Positions 25,695 through 34,887 of a stretch of 64,000 nt of DNA are shown here, piece after piece; within the stretch, counting starts at the first letter, position 1; the number at the start of each line of letters is the position of its first letter. A program made the translations under genes and the position numbers. This stretch comes from Bdellovibrionales bacterium. GTDB taxonomy: Bacteria; Myxococcota; XYA12-FULL-58-9; SYDY01. Under the pieces are notes generated by a model. That model was not told the origin of the DNA, ran no database searches, and saw only the letters and a list, made by a program, of their open reading frames with translations. The stretch is taken from NCBI GenBank assembly GCA_005801425.1, contig SYDY01000098.1:1-64000 (forward strand), read 5' to 3'.

Positions 25695-26525
25695 TCAGAA
25701 TTTTGGAAGGCTGATCTTATTTAAAGACCCCATACCAGGCCCTTCCACGACCCGTGCCGCGGCCTGAGATCCAATGACAGCAGCATCGTGGGGCGACAAT
25801 CCTTGCATCAGTGCAAGCCCTAAAAACATACCGAAAACATCGCCTGCGCCTGTGGGATCGACTTCATGGGCAGGGGCTGCGGGAATGTGCGTGATACGAT
25901 TGCGCTCGAAGAGGGTCGCACCTTGGGCGCCTCGGGTAAGGGCGACCACGGGAACATGGGTCGCGAGTGTGCGCGCGATATTTTCAGCATCGGGATGATC
26001 AAGTTCTGAAAAGATCATGGCGCTGATCCCTGGTGGGGGATTGAATACCATGGGATCGCATGCCGGACGTACCTCGCCATGTTCAATAGAACGAAGCCAT
26101 CCCTGAAGGCCTAGAACTACGGTGATGTCAGGATGTCTTAAAACCGCCTCGACGAGGCTCTTTGCACATTCCCCCGCAACAGGTGCGATGTAAACAAGGC
26201 CATAGGGGGTCATGTCGGCGGGAAGATGGGTGGGCAATATGTCGTGGGCACGGCTTCGCAATTCCAAACGACGTACGGGGCCCGAGTAATCGAGAACAAA
26301 CGTGGTGGTATCGTAGGCTGGGATGGCGGTGATCGTGATATCAAGTTCTCTAAGCGGTGTGAGAAGGTCAGATTCATCGCGGCATGAGGTGATCACATGG
26401 GCCGTGCGACCTGCAATATGGGCGGCTTGTGCAGCATACGATACTGCACCACCTAGCCGCGTGGTGTGGCCGATGAGATCACGGGTGATATGGCCTAAGA
26501 TCAGTGTGGCAGGTTGCGCTTGCAT
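25695..26525 (-). CDS. PfkB family sugar or nucleoside kinase
   Basis: A 276-residue ribokinase-like enzyme. It begins with the strand TLILGHITRDLIG and RLGGAVSYAAQAAHIAG, the substrate-binding part of the family, and ends with the catalytic motif DPTGAGDVFGMFLGLAL (about 223-239), where Asp is the base and GAGD forms the anion hole. It is shorter than ribokinase (about 310), lacking part of the lid, as in several PfkB members of unknown specificity. The substrate is not clear. It is divergent from the CDP-alcohol phosphotransferase-GtrA fusion gene; only about 50 bases separate the two starts. Confidence 0.85.
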   Translation of the reverse strand: MQAQPATLILGHITRDLIGHTTRLGGAVSYAAQAAHIAGRTAHVITSCRDESDLLTPLRELDITITAIPAYDTTTFVLDYSGPVRRLELRSRAHDILPTHLPADMTPYGLVYIAPVAGECAKSLVEAVLRHPDITVVLGLQGWLRSIEHGEVRPACDPMVFNPPPGISAMIFSELDHPDAENIARTLATHVPVVALTRGAQGATLFERNRITHIPAAPAHEVDPTGAGDVFGMFLGLALMQGLSPHDAAVIGSQAAARVVEGPGMGSLNKISLPKF

Positions 26526-26575
26526 GGTTGTATGTGTTTTTCACATTATTCAGGAAATGCACAGGCAGGTTTAAA

Positions 26576-27790
26576 GTGACAACATGGTCGGCAGATATTT
26601 GGTGGGGATTGGCACCCGGATTGACAGTGGCATCGTACTTTTTGGGGGGCTTGATTCTCTATACCCTGCGTACCTTTTGGGTGGGGGGCAATTACCGTGA
26701 TGCCGAGATTGAAAGCCGTGGAACATCGCCTTTTATGGGGATGTTTGTGCGTACGTATTTTGTGTGGTTGATGCGGCCTGTTTTTTTTCTGGTACATAAA
26801 TCGGGTGTGCCGCCAAGCGCCATTACCACATTATCATTTTGGTGTGCGGCAAGTTCAGGCATTGGCGCAGCGGCAGGCGAGTTTGCCCTTGCAGGGTGGC
26901 TCTACATTTTCGCAGGTGTTTGCGACTATTTGGATGGGCGTATCGCACGTACGACGGGAAGAACCACACCCGAGGGCGGTGCACTTGATGCGATCCTTGA
27001 TCGGTATGCTGATTCGGCGGTGCTTTCAGGACTTGCGTGGTTTTATCGCGACAGTTGGGTGCTGATTGCTGTGCTCTTCGCCCTCGCAGGTTCGTCGTTG
27101 GTTCCCTACATACGCGCCAAAGGTGAAGCTTTGGGTGTGGAAATAAAAAATGGTGTCATGCAGCGTGGCGAGCGCATCATGTATTTGGGCATCAGTATGG
27201 CATTTAGTCCTTTGGTCGAAACCATCCGTGATCCAAGCAATCGTCAACCTGTTCATCATTTGACGATCTTGGGGATCCTGCTGCTTGCTGTCTCTACACA
27301 GTTCAGCGCGATACAGCGTTTTAAACTTTTGCTTTCCTCATTGCGCCACGAAAAGCACGTCGAATGGCGCTTGGCGCTTGGTCGTACGGCTGTGGTGCGC
27401 AATATCCTGTGTGCGGTGTTGGCGACGGCCTGTGATTTTGTGGTGATGACTTTGTGTGTGGGGGCGACCATGAGTGTCCCATTGGCGACATTGGTGGGAT
27501 GTGCGGTGGGGGGTGTGATCAATTTTGGAAGCAATCGCGTGTGGACTTTTGCAAGTGGTGAGCAGAAAAGATTTCAAATGGCGCGCTATGCGTTTGTAAG
27601 CGCGAGCAGCGCGCTGCTCAATGCAGGTGGCGTGATTGTTCTCTTGTGGTTGCCTTCGTGGGATTATCGCATCGCATGGGGCTTGGCGCGTGTGGCGGTG
27701 TTTCTCTTGTGGAATTATCCGTTGCACCGTGACTATGTTTTTGCTCCGTTAGAAATTCGCAAATTACCTTTTAAGACGCCTTCCGTTTGA
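26576..27790 (+). CDS. CDP-alcohol phosphotransferase fused to a GtrA-like membrane domain
   Basis: About 404 residues from the GTG at 26576 (AGGCAGGT upstream); earlier start codons would run into the divergent gene. The first half carries the CDP-alcohol phosphotransferase signature D-x2-D-G-x2-A-R...G-x3-D-x3-D (DYLDGRIARTTGRTTPEGGALDAILD, split here only by normal spacing), which moves a phospho-alcohol from CDP-lipid or CDP-alcohol. The second half (about residues 285-390) has four hydrophobic helices with the GtrA signature VGGVINFGSNRVWTF, found in flippases or anchors for lipid-linked sugars. The fusion suggests making and moving a polar lipid or cell-surface sugar carrier. The exact alcohol is unknown. 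Confidence 0.82.
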   Translation: MTTWSADIWWGLAPGLTVASYFLGGLILYTLRTFWVGGNYRDAEIESRGTSPFMGMFVRTYFVWLMRPVFFLVHKSGVPPSAITTLSFWCAASSGIGAAAGEFALAGWLYIFAGVCDYLDGRIARTTGRTTPEGGALDAILDRYADSAVLSGLAWFYRDSWVLIAVLFALAGSSLVPYIRAKGEALGVEIKNGVMQRGERIMYLGISMAFSPLVETIRDPSNRQPVHHLTILGILLLAVSTQFSAIQRFKLLLSSLRHEKHVEWRLALGRTAVVRNILCAVLATACDFVVMTLCVGATMSVPLATLVGCAVGGVINFGSNRVWTFASGEQKRFQMARYAFVSASSALLNAGGVIVLLWLPSWDYRIAWGLARVAVFLLWNYPLHRDYVFAPLEIRKLPFKTPSV

Positions 27791-27839
27791 CATCGTCGCC
27801 TGTTTGGCGCAAAACGCGCCCATGTATGGGGGCGTAAGT

Positions 27840-28586
27840 ATGCGTATTGGTTATTTTGTTGCTGTGACTATGTTCTTGTTTACTGGATGCAATTCTGAAC
27901 GTTACATGGGACGTTCGTCGTTTTCATGGGCACAAGATCTTGAAAACGATCTCGAATTCAAGCGACGCGATGCGTGCAAGGCATTTTCAGAAATGCCTGT
28001 GGCTGCGAAAGAGCGTGTGGATGCCTTGGCGGAACGTCTTGCTGATGTAAATCCAGGTATTCGTGAATTTTGTCGTGATGCTCTGATCGTTGCAGGGGAT
28101 GTTGCAAAACCTACCTTACAACGTATTTTGGCGAATGAAGATCCTTTGGTAAGATTGCAAGCTGCAGCCGCGCTGGTTGCGATTGATCCTGCCGATGGGC
28201 AAGCCAAAGAAGTGATCGCCCAAGGGGTTGTTGCGGTTGGCAATGCGGACGTTTCGGCGCTTGCCAATGAAATTTCGGTAAAATCGGGCGCACCGATGGT
28301 CGTGGTCTTGCTTAATGCGATGGCAACCGGCGACGCCGCGCAACGGATCGCTGTTCTTTCTGTGCTTGGAAAAATGCGTAGACATGCCAAAGGTGCGGAA
28401 ACAAAATTGTTTGATGTGATACGCTTGGATGGCGATGCGACGGTTCGACAAGCGGCCATGCAGGCATTACTGGGGATTGCCTCGGCTAAGTCTTTGCGTC
28501 CCGCACTTCAAGATCTGATCAAAGATCCAAATGAAGATGTTGCATCCCATGCGGCGGTGATGCTGCGGCGCTTGGGCGGAACCTGA
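27840..28586 (+). CDS. HEAT-repeat lipoprotein
   Basis: About 248 residues from the ATG at 27840, placed after GGGGG. The signal peptide ends in TGC (VTMFLFTGC), so it is probably lipidated. The rest is a helical solenoid of HEAT-like repeats, seen as recurring pairs such as LVRLQAAAALVAIDPAD, RIAVLSVLGKM, ATVRQAAMQALLGIA and EDVASHAAVMLRRL. Such repeats bind partner proteins. A hairpin follows the gene, so it is probably separate from the ABC operon 150 bases downstream, though its position suggests a possible link. No enzymatic motif. Confidence 0.75.
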   Translation: MRIGYFVAVTMFLFTGCNSERYMGRSSFSWAQDLENDLEFKRRDACKAFSEMPVAAKERVDALAERLADVNPGIREFCRDALIVAGDVAKPTLQRILANEDPLVRLQAAAALVAIDPADGQAKEVIAQGVVAVGNADVSALANEISVKSGAPMVVVLLNAMATGDAAQRIAVLSVLGKMRRHAKGAETKLFDVIRLDGDATVRQAAMQALLGIASAKSLRPALQDLIKDPNEDVASHAAVMLRRLGGT

Positions 28587-28602
28587 GATGCCTCATAACA
28601 TT

Positions 28603-28626
28603 AACAATCCATTTGCATGGATTGTT
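28603..28626 (+). terminator. Hairpin after the HEAT lipoprotein gene
   Basis: A perfect 10-bp stem, AACAATCCAT and ATGGATTGTT, with a 4-base loop lies 17 bases after the stop codon, followed by TTAAT. The T tract is short, so it is a probable but weak terminator. Confidence 0.6.
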
Positions 28627-28672
28627 TAATACCCCAAACGTATGTAACTCTATGTGCGTGAATGCTTAATTG

Positions 28673-28702
28673 TTGAACAAAACTGCGATGTTGATCTAAA
28701 TT
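28673..28702 (+). promoter_or_regulatory. Candidate promoter for the ABC operon
   Basis: TTGAAC (28673-28678) and TAAATT (28697-28702) are separated by 18 bases and lie 33 bases before the ATPase start at 28735. The -10 match is moderate. Confidence 0.35.
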
Positions 28703-28734
28703 GTGCCCATAAATTGTTCCCGAGGGTTTGCAAA

Positions 28735-29745
28735 ATGAACAGCTCAAGCACAGGGACTGTGCGAGATGGGGCAACGCCCCTGGTGGAAGCACGTGGTCTC
28801 ATCAAAGACTATGGCCGCACCCAGGCCGTGCGCGATGTGTCTTTCACCGTATATCGAGGTGAGGTGGTGGGATTTCTAGGGCCGAACGGCGCAGGGAAAA
28901 GCACTACCATGAAAATGCTAACGGGCTATTTGCGCCCCACGGCGGGAAAGGCGTTGGTGGCTGGCATCAACGTGGCCGAGGATCCCATCGCGGCGCAACG
29001 TGTGCTCGGGTATTTGCCCGAAAGCGCGCCCATGTATCTCGACATGATGGTAATCGATTTTCTCCATTTTATCGCTGATCTGCGGGGTGTAACGTCCGAC
29101 GTCAAGCGTGGCCGTATTCGCGCTGCGTGTGAACGCTGTGGCTTGATGGATGTACTTGGCAAAGATATCGGTCAGCTTTCCAAGGGTTACAGACAGCGCG
29201 TGGGTTTGGCTCAGGCACTTCTCCATGATCCCGATCTCTTGATTTTGGATGAACCCACGAGCGGGCTTGATCCCAATCAAATCGTGGAGATCCGTGCGCT
29301 TATCAAAGATCTTGGTCGTGATAAAACAGTGATTTTATCAACCCATATTTTGCCTGAAGTTCAGGCCACATGTGATCGTATCATTATCATCAATGACGGT
29401 CAGGTGGTCGCAGATGACACGCCTGATGCGCTCACTGGCGAAGGCGCAGGCGCCATGATCCGTGTGGTGATGCGCACAGAAAGCTTTGTTGATCCTGCAA
29501 CCGTACGACATGTTTTGGGCGGATTGCCCGGTGTTTTGCGTGTTGATGTTCAAAATGCAGGAAGCAACACCCAGGAACTGATCCTGGCGGTGCGTGCAAG
29601 TAAAAATGCTGACCCCCGAGAAGCTATTTTCGGCGCGGCGGTGGCCAACCATTGGGTGTTGTTGGAACTGCACCGGGATCGTGTGTCCCTTGAAGATACA
29701 TTCCAACGTCTCACGCAAAGGGAGGGTGATCGTCATGCTGCGTAA
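28735..29745 (+). CDS. ABC transporter ATP-binding protein, gliding (GldA) type
   Basis: A 336-residue ATPase from the ATG at 28735 (GAGGG upstream). It has Walker A FLGPNGAGKST, the Q loop YLPE, signature LSKGYRQRVGLAQAL, Walker B LLILDEPTSGLD and the H loop LSTHIL. The C-terminal extension of about 100 residues fits the GldA/ABC-2 subfamily. It powers the membrane permease encoded directly downstream; the stop overlaps that start by 11 bases. The order ATPase, permease, GldG-like protein, DUF4340 protein is the known arrangement of gliding-type or export ABC systems, which does not itself prove that the cell glides. Confidence 0.92.
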   Translation: MNSSSTGTVRDGATPLVEARGLIKDYGRTQAVRDVSFTVYRGEVVGFLGPNGAGKSTTMKMLTGYLRPTAGKALVAGINVAEDPIAAQRVLGYLPESAPMYLDMMVIDFLHFIADLRGVTSDVKRGRIRAACERCGLMDVLGKDIGQLSKGYRQRVGLAQALLHDPDLLILDEPTSGLDPNQIVEIRALIKDLGRDKTVILSTHILPEVQATCDRIIIINDGQVVADDTPDALTGEGAGAMIRVVMRTESFVDPATVRHVLGGLPGVLRVDVQNAGSNTQELILAVRASKNADPREAIFGAAVANHWVLLELHRDRVSLEDTFQRLTQREGDRHAA

Positions 29746-30472
29746 ATCTTGGGTGATAGCCCGCCGCGAATTGCAAAGTGCCTTTGATTCGCCGGTGGCA
29801 TACATTGTGATTGTGACTTTCTTGCTCACAGCAGGAAGTATTTGTTTTCGCGTGCTCTTTCTTACGGGGCGCGCCGAGATGCGTTTGTTTTTTGAGCCGA
29901 TGCCTACACCGCTTGCGGTTTTGTTGCCTCCTATGCTGCTGACCATTCTTGCGCCTGCGGTGACCATGCGTAGTTTTGCCGAAGAGCGTCGCAGCGGCAC
30001 CCTTGAGTTGATGACCACTTTGCCCATCACCGATTGGCATTTGGTGATCGGCAAATTTTTAGGAAGCTTTGGCATTATGGTGGCGGCGCTGGCTTTGACG
30101 CTGGCATATCCGATCACGATTTCCACGTTGGGCGCTTTGGATTGGGGTCCGGTCATCGGTGGTTATTTGGGCTTGCTTCTTTATGCTGCAGCGCTGGTTG
30201 CCATCGGCATTATGTGTTCCACATTTACGAACAATCAGATCGTGGCATTTATCATGAGCTTTGTGTTGGGCGTGGTGCTTTATACCATCGGCATCGCGGC
30301 GGTTCTTTTGCCTGCGGGATTGGGATCGATCGTCGGTTATGTGTCGGTGACCACACATCTTGAAAACTTTGCGCGTGGTCTTATCGATACACGCGATGTG
30401 TTTTACTTTCTTACCATCACAGCCTTCGGATTGCTTTTGGCAGAGCGTTCGCTGAGCAGACAACACGCTTAA
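29735..30472 (+). CDS. ABC-2 type permease, GldF-like
   Basis: A 245-residue integral membrane protein starting at ATG 29735, inside the end of the ATPase gene, after GGAGGG. About six transmembrane helices are visible. The segment MRSFAEERRSGTLELMTTLPITDWHLVIGKF is the typical coupling region of ABC-2 permeases that contacts the ATPase. It works with the ATPase upstream and the GldG-like protein 15 bases downstream. Confidence 0.9.
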   Translation: MLRKSWVIARRELQSAFDSPVAYIVIVTFLLTAGSICFRVLFLTGRAEMRLFFEPMPTPLAVLLPPMLLTILAPAVTMRSFAEERRSGTLELMTTLPITDWHLVIGKFLGSFGIMVAALALTLAYPITISTLGALDWGPVIGGYLGLLLYAAALVAIGIMCSTFTNNQIVAFIMSFVLGVVLYTIGIAAVLLPAGLGSIVGYVSVTTHLENFARGLIDTRDVFYFLTITAFGLLLAERSLSRQHA

Positions 30473-30487
30473 GAAAGGGAGAACATC

Positions 30488-32089
30488 ATGGCTTCATCAC
30501 GACGTATGGACCGTTTTACTGTCGCGACGGCGGTTCTCGGCATTCTGGTCCTTTTGAATGTGCTGGGTTTGCGGGTTTTTGGACGTGCCGATTTAACACG
30601 TAATCACGAGTTTAGTTTAAGCAAAGCGAGCATCAGCGCGGTGCATACGCTTGAAGATCCAGTGGTTGCCACGGCTTATTTTACGGCCGATATGCCGCCA
30701 CAGTATGCGATGGTCAATCGTTATGTGCGCGATTTGCTCGATGAATATCATAACCAGTCGGGTGGAAATTTTAATTATGTGTTTGTCGATCCGGTTGGCA
30801 AAGAAACCGATGAAGACAAACAGAAAAAACATGATGTCCAACACGATATCTTTGGTCGGTCGGTGCGTGAAGCCACGTCCGTCGAAAAAGAGCTGTCCGA
30901 TTTGGGCATTCCCCCTGTGCAGGTCCAGGTTGCTGAAGATGATCAATGGCAAGTGAAACGCGCATATATGGGCATTGCGCTTCGATACAATGATAAAGTT
31001 GAAGTGATCCCCGTGGTGAAGGACACCCAAGGGCTTGAATATGAAATCACCACTGCCATGCGCAAACTTACAGGCAAAGCGCGGCATACCGTGGGTGTGG
31101 TCTATGGCCGTGGTGCGCCTGAGCTTAAAGCAAGTATGAAGCAGTTCGAAACATTGATCGGTCAAATGCACAATGTGGAGAATGCGGAATTGGCTTCTGG
31201 TAATCCAATACCACCCAATGCGGACGCATTGGTTGTCATCGGTGGGACTGAGCCGTTCACCGAAGAAGAACAACGAATTTTTGATGGTTATGTCATGGCT
31301 GGGAAATCCGTGGCATTTTTGCTGTCTCCTCTCAGTGTCTCGCTTGAAAATTTGCAATACAAAGAAGCCAACCACGGTTTGTTTGAGTTGCTTAGAACCT
31401 ATGGTGCACAAATTGAACCGGGGCTTACCCTGGATGTTGCGAGCGCCAGTATCAACGTGACAACTCAAATGGAAAACCGTCGCATGATGCAGCAGGTGAG
31501 ATATCCGTTTCTCATGATGCCACAAGCGCTCAATAGCGATCATCCTGTAACACGAGGCTTATCGCAAATGGTGTTTCCATTTATGAGCCCTGTGAAAACA
31601 ACATTTCCTGTCGCGCCAGAAGTGAAAGCCGAAGTGCTTGCATCCAGCAGTCCCAAGTCGTGGGTGCAGGTTCCGCCATACAATCTTGATCCCATGCAGC
31701 GTTGGACGCTTGATGGTGTGACAGGCATGGGCGTGCACGATTTGGTGGTGAGTTTGTCGGGTAAAATCCCAAGCCATTTTGGTGCAGAATCGAAAGGCAA
31801 TGGGCGTGTGATTGTGGCCGGAGGTTCAGGCTTTTTGAGCGATCCGTATATGGCTGCGGGTGTGCCTCCCTTTGTGCTTAATATGCTTGATTGGATGATG
31901 TTTGATGATGAACTGTTGTCGGTTCGTACACGCGGTTTATCCTCAGATCCTATCGATCCTGAATTGTCGGATACCAAACGCAATTTTGCACGCTACAGCA
32001 ATATCTTGGGATTGCCCGCATTGTTTATGGCCTACGGCGTGGTTCGATGGCGCCGGCGTGAACATCGACGATTGAGCGTAAGCCTGTAG
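30488..32089 (+). CDS. GldG-like ABC auxiliary protein
   Basis: A 533-residue protein with a helix at about 14-32, a large extracytoplasmic part and a second helix near the C-terminus (about 505-520), followed by a basic tail. The start (RVFGRADLTRNHEFSLSKASI) and the segment HTVGVVYGRGAPEL, then ADALVVIGGTEPFTEEEQRIFDGYVMAGKSVAFLL, match the ABC-type uncharacterised transport auxiliary family that includes GldG. It probably forms a periplasmic complex with the permease. AGGGAG precedes the start by 6 bases. A family-D repeat lies 2 bases after the stop. Confidence 0.88.
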   Translation: MASSRRMDRFTVATAVLGILVLLNVLGLRVFGRADLTRNHEFSLSKASISAVHTLEDPVVATAYFTADMPPQYAMVNRYVRDLLDEYHNQSGGNFNYVFVDPVGKETDEDKQKKHDVQHDIFGRSVREATSVEKELSDLGIPPVQVQVAEDDQWQVKRAYMGIALRYNDKVEVIPVVKDTQGLEYEITTAMRKLTGKARHTVGVVYGRGAPELKASMKQFETLIGQMHNVENAELASGNPIPPNADALVVIGGTEPFTEEEQRIFDGYVMAGKSVAFLLSPLSVSLENLQYKEANHGLFELLRTYGAQIEPGLTLDVASASINVTTQMENRRMMQQVRYPFLMMPQALNSDHPVTRGLSQMVFPFMSPVKTTFPVAPEVKAEVLASSSPKSWVQVPPYNLDPMQRWTLDGVTGMGVHDLVVSLSGKIPSHFGAESKGNGRVIVAGGSGFLSDPYMAAGVPPFVLNMLDWMMFDDELLSVRTRGLSSDPIDPELSDTKRNFARYSNILGLPALFMAYGVVRWRRREHRRLSVSL

Positions 32090-32090
32090 C

Positions 32091-32108
32091 GGCGCAGCTT
32101 GCTGCGCC
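32091..32108. repeat. Family-D palindromic repeat before the DUF4340 gene
   Basis: GGCGCAG and CTGCGCC pair around a 4-base loop, preceded by GTAGC. The core GCTTGCTGCGCC recurs on the other side of the next gene, at 33610-33621. Confidence 0.7.
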
Positions 32109-32126
32109 ATATGTATGGAGGGTTTT

Positions 32127-33578
32127 ATGAACAAACGAACTTTAGGTGTCTTATCGGTTTTTGTAGCACTGTTGGTAGCGGCGTATGTGATGTATCGGGA
32201 TCCCGCACAAAAGGGCATTCGCAGTTTTGATCTTACCAGGATTGACGCCAATGCGTTGACCCGTGTGGTACTTAAGGGCGAAAGTACGATTGAGCTTGTG
32301 AAGAACAAGGATGGATGGCGGGTGGGCACCAAACTCCCAGCAGATCCAGCGGCCATCGATGTGCTAAAACGTGTGTTGGCCCAAGCTAAAGTCATGGGTG
32401 CGATCACCGAACGTGACAATCGTTATGCCGAGTTTGGTGTTGAGGACAAAAAAGGGACCCAGGTTATATTGTTTGCAGGAAATAAATCCGTAGCAGATTT
32501 TGTGATTGGGAATGCTTATGAGCAAGGGGCCTATGTACGACTTGATGGCGCTGTCTTTAAAGTGCCGATGTTGCGCAGTTCACACTTTGCTTTGGATCGT
32601 GCCCATTGGCTCGATCGCAGTGTTTTCGCCAACGCTGCAAAAGATGGCAAAGAACTGAAAATTACCTTGGCTGATGCATCAACGTTAACCATGACGCGCA
32701 AAGAAAACGCATGGGTGTTGGCGGATGATGTCAAATTGCCCGAACGTTTTAGGCTCGATTCTGCCGCGGTGGATCGCTATGCGGCCGAATTGCTTGCGTT
32801 GAATGCGCGCGATGTCCCTGACGAAGCGCCAGCATTTGCTGAAGCTGCATTGGCAACACCTACGTTTACGGTGATTGCAAAACTTCCTACCCAAGAAATT
32901 AAAGTTGTTGTGGGAATTGCAGATGCGGGCGCTGTTGCGCGTGTTGAAGGCGGCCTGACCTATGTGGTTGATGCGGCGATTGTTGAAAAACTTAAAAAAC
33001 ATGTGATTGATTTTCGTGATCTCTCCGTGATGAAAATTGATCCAGCCAAGATCACATCGATACGTTTTGAAGAAGGCAAACGTATTCTTACGTTGAAGAA
33101 AACCGGCGAGGCATGGGCCATCGAAAAGAGCACAGAGACAACACCTGAAGGCTTTGCGTTGGCACTTCCGCAAGTGGAAAATAGACTTCGCGGATTTTCT
33201 GGACTTCACGCCGAAGGCCTTGAAGAAACAGAGCCCACCGCTGCTGGACTTAATCGCCCGGCCATGATCGCATCGCTGACTGACGATGCAGGTGTGAGTA
33301 TGCAATTGGCCTGTGGTGGGGAATTCAAAGGGGATGGCAATCCATATCGTTACTGCCGTGGTAATGCCGATGATCGTGTGTATCGTGTGGCATCATCCAG
33401 GCTTCAGGGCTTGTTTGCGGGTATCGCGAGCTTTAAAGCCGATCCAGCACAAAAGCCTTTTGAATTGAATGAGGAAATGTTGCAACAATTGCCACCTGAT
33501 GTGCGTGCCCAATTCTTGCGCCAAATGCGTACTGAGAAGGGCAAGCAGGCGTTGAGCAAGCAACTTAATGGTCAGTAG
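32127..33578 (+). CDS. DUF4340 protein, last gene of the gliding-type ABC operon
   Basis: A 483-residue protein from the ATG at 32127, after GGAGGG. It has an N-terminal membrane anchor (about 5-22) and a long extracytoplasmic region of repeated beta units of DUF4340 type (ITRIRFE-like SIRFEEGKRILTLKKTGEAWAI, LVKNKDGWRV, LTMTRKENAWVL). Genes of this family regularly follow gldG homologs, and the protein is probably a periplasmic partner of that complex. It ends with a charged helical tail. Small palindromic repeats of one family flank it on both sides. Confidence 0.87.
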   Translation: MNKRTLGVLSVFVALLVAAYVMYRDPAQKGIRSFDLTRIDANALTRVVLKGESTIELVKNKDGWRVGTKLPADPAAIDVLKRVLAQAKVMGAITERDNRYAEFGVEDKKGTQVILFAGNKSVADFVIGNAYEQGAYVRLDGAVFKVPMLRSSHFALDRAHWLDRSVFANAAKDGKELKITLADASTLTMTRKENAWVLADDVKLPERFRLDSAAVDRYAAELLALNARDVPDEAPAFAEAALATPTFTVIAKLPTQEIKVVVGIADAGAVARVEGGLTYVVDAAIVEKLKKHVIDFRDLSVMKIDPAKITSIRFEEGKRILTLKKTGEAWAIEKSTETTPEGFALALPQVENRLRGFSGLHAEGLEETEPTAAGLNRPAMIASLTDDAGVSMQLACGGEFKGDGNPYRYCRGNADDRVYRVASSRLQGLFAGIASFKADPAQKPFELNEEMLQQLPPDVRAQFLRQMRTEKGKQALSKQLNGQ

Positions 33579-33585
33579 GCCGCGC

Positions 33586-33627
33586 GCATAGGGCGCAGGT
33601 AGGGGCGTTGCTTGCTGCGCCCTATGC
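33586..33627. repeat. 13-bp inverted repeat, family D, between the DUF4340 gene and metK
   Basis: GCATAGGGCGCAG (33586-33598) and CTGCGCCCTATGC (33615-33627) pair perfectly around a 16-base loop that contains GTAGGGGCG. The right part shares GCTTGCTGCGCC with the copy at 32091-32108. It may end the ABC operon transcript, but no T tract follows. Confidence 0.75.
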
Positions 33628-33644
33628 ACCATGTACGCGACTAT

Positions 33645-33674
33645 TTGACAGGCCATCGACTGGCACCATAGATT
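33645..33674 (+). promoter_or_regulatory. Candidate sigma-70 promoter of metK
   Basis: A consensus -35 box TTGACA (33645-33650) is followed after 18 bases by TAGATT (33669-33674). The start codon at 33696 is 21 bases downstream of the -10 box, leaving a short leader with GAGGG. That leaves no room for a SAM riboswitch downstream of this promoter. Confidence 0.6.
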
Positions 33675-33695
33675 GGGCGCAACGAGGGCCGCCAT

Positions 33696-34847
33696 ATGTC
33701 GACTAGAAATTTCCTTTTTACATCCGAATCCGTCACCGAAGGGCATCCGGACAAGATCGCCGATCAGATCTCCGATGCCATTCTCGATGAAATTTTGTCT
33801 CAAGATCCCCGTGGCCGTGTGGCCTGTGAAACCCTGGTTAAAACAGGAATGGCGATCATTGCGGGTGAAATTACCACGACATGTTATGCCGATATGCCAG
33901 CGATTGTGCGCGCAACTATCAAGCGCATTGGTTACACTTCCAGTGACATGGGTTTTGATTACGAAACCTGCGCTGTGCTTACGGCGATTGATAAGCAGTC
34001 ACCCGATATCGCCCAAGGGGTGGATGCCAAAGAACAAGGTGCGGGTGATCAAGGCATGATGTTTGGTTATGCTTGCGATGAAACCCCTGAGCTTATGCCT
34101 GCGCCTATCGCTTATGCCCACCGGCTCGCACGGCGATTGGCCAAGGTTCGTCATGACAACTCACTGCCGTTTTTGCGTCCTGACGGAAAAACCCAGGTGA
34201 CGTTTGAGTACCGTGATGGCAAACCCCACCGTGTGACCACGGTGGTGGTGTCGAGTCAGCACAGTCCTGATGTCACCAATGAGACATTGCGTGATGCAAT
34301 CACCTCCGATGTGATTGAACATGAATTGCCAACCCATTTGCGATCCGACAAGATCACTTATTTTATCAATCCGACGGGACGTTTTGTGGTGGGCGGACCC
34401 CAGGGTGATGCGGGCCTTACAGGACGCAAACTCATCGTAGAGACCTACGGCGGTATGGGACGTCACGGCGGTGGTGCATTCAGCGGCAAGGATCCAAGCA
34501 AAGTGGATCGCAGCGCCGCGTATTATGCACGTTATATCGCAAAAAATATTGTGGCCGCTAAACTTGCAAGTCGGTGCGAAGTGCAACTTGCCTACGCCAT
34601 TGGTGTTGCAGAGCCTGTCTCCGTGTCGGTGGATACATTTGGAACATCCTCAGTCGATGAGAATCGTATTGCGCGTGGTGTACGTGAAGTATTCAGCGGT
34701 CGTCCTGCGGACATCATTCGTGAATTGAAGTTGCTTCGTCCCATTTATCAGAAGACAGCCGCCTACGGCCATTTTGGACGGGATGACAGCGATTTTACGT
34801 GGGAACAAACCGACAAAGTGCAAGCGCTTTTAAGTGCGGTGAAGTAA
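33696..34847 (+). CDS. metK: S-adenosylmethionine synthase
   Basis: A 383-residue enzyme of standard length that makes S-adenosylmethionine from ATP and methionine. Signatures are all present: [22 protein letters not shown] at the start, [12 protein letters not shown] (about 111-122) and [19 protein letters not shown] (about 255-273). It has its own promoter-like sequence and a ribosome-binding site GAGGG. It supplies the methyl donor for the two methyltransferase-like proteins in this window and is essential for growth in most bacteria. Confidence 0.97.
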   Translation: MSTRNFLFTSESVTEGHPDKIADQISDAILDEILSQDPRGRVACETLVKTGMAIIAGEITTTCYADMPAIVRATIKRIGYTSSDMGFDYETCAVLTAIDKQSPDIAQGVDAKEQGAGDQGMMFGYACDETPELMPAPIAYAHRLARRLAKVRHDNSLPFLRPDGKTQVTFEYRDGKPHRVTTVVVSSQHSPDVTNETLRDAITSDVIEHELPTHLRSDKITYFINPTGRFVVGGPQGDAGLTGRKLIVETYGGMGRHGGGAFSGKDPSKVDRSAAYYARYIAKNIVAAKLASRCEVQLAYAIGVAEPVSVSVDTFGTSSVDENRIARGVREVFSGRPADIIRELKLLRPIYQKTAAYGHFGRDDSDFTWEQTDKVQALLSAVK

Positions 34848-34887
34848 ACTCTGATCTCCCCAAGTAGAATCGGTCGTACTCTCCAGC

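Noticed and set aside
29338-30156. Minus-strand reading frame of 272 codons
   Set aside because: It is antisense to the ABC ATPase and permease genes, both well supported.
30617-31543. Minus-strand reading frame of 308 codons rich in His, Phe and Ile
   Set aside because: It is antisense to the GldG-like gene and its composition is that expected from a complementary strand. No motif.
33579-33695. Possible SAM riboswitch before metK
   Set aside because: The promoter-like boxes leave a leader of only about 15 bases, and the upstream hairpin is a repeat shared with 32091-32108. No conserved SAM aptamer motif was seen.
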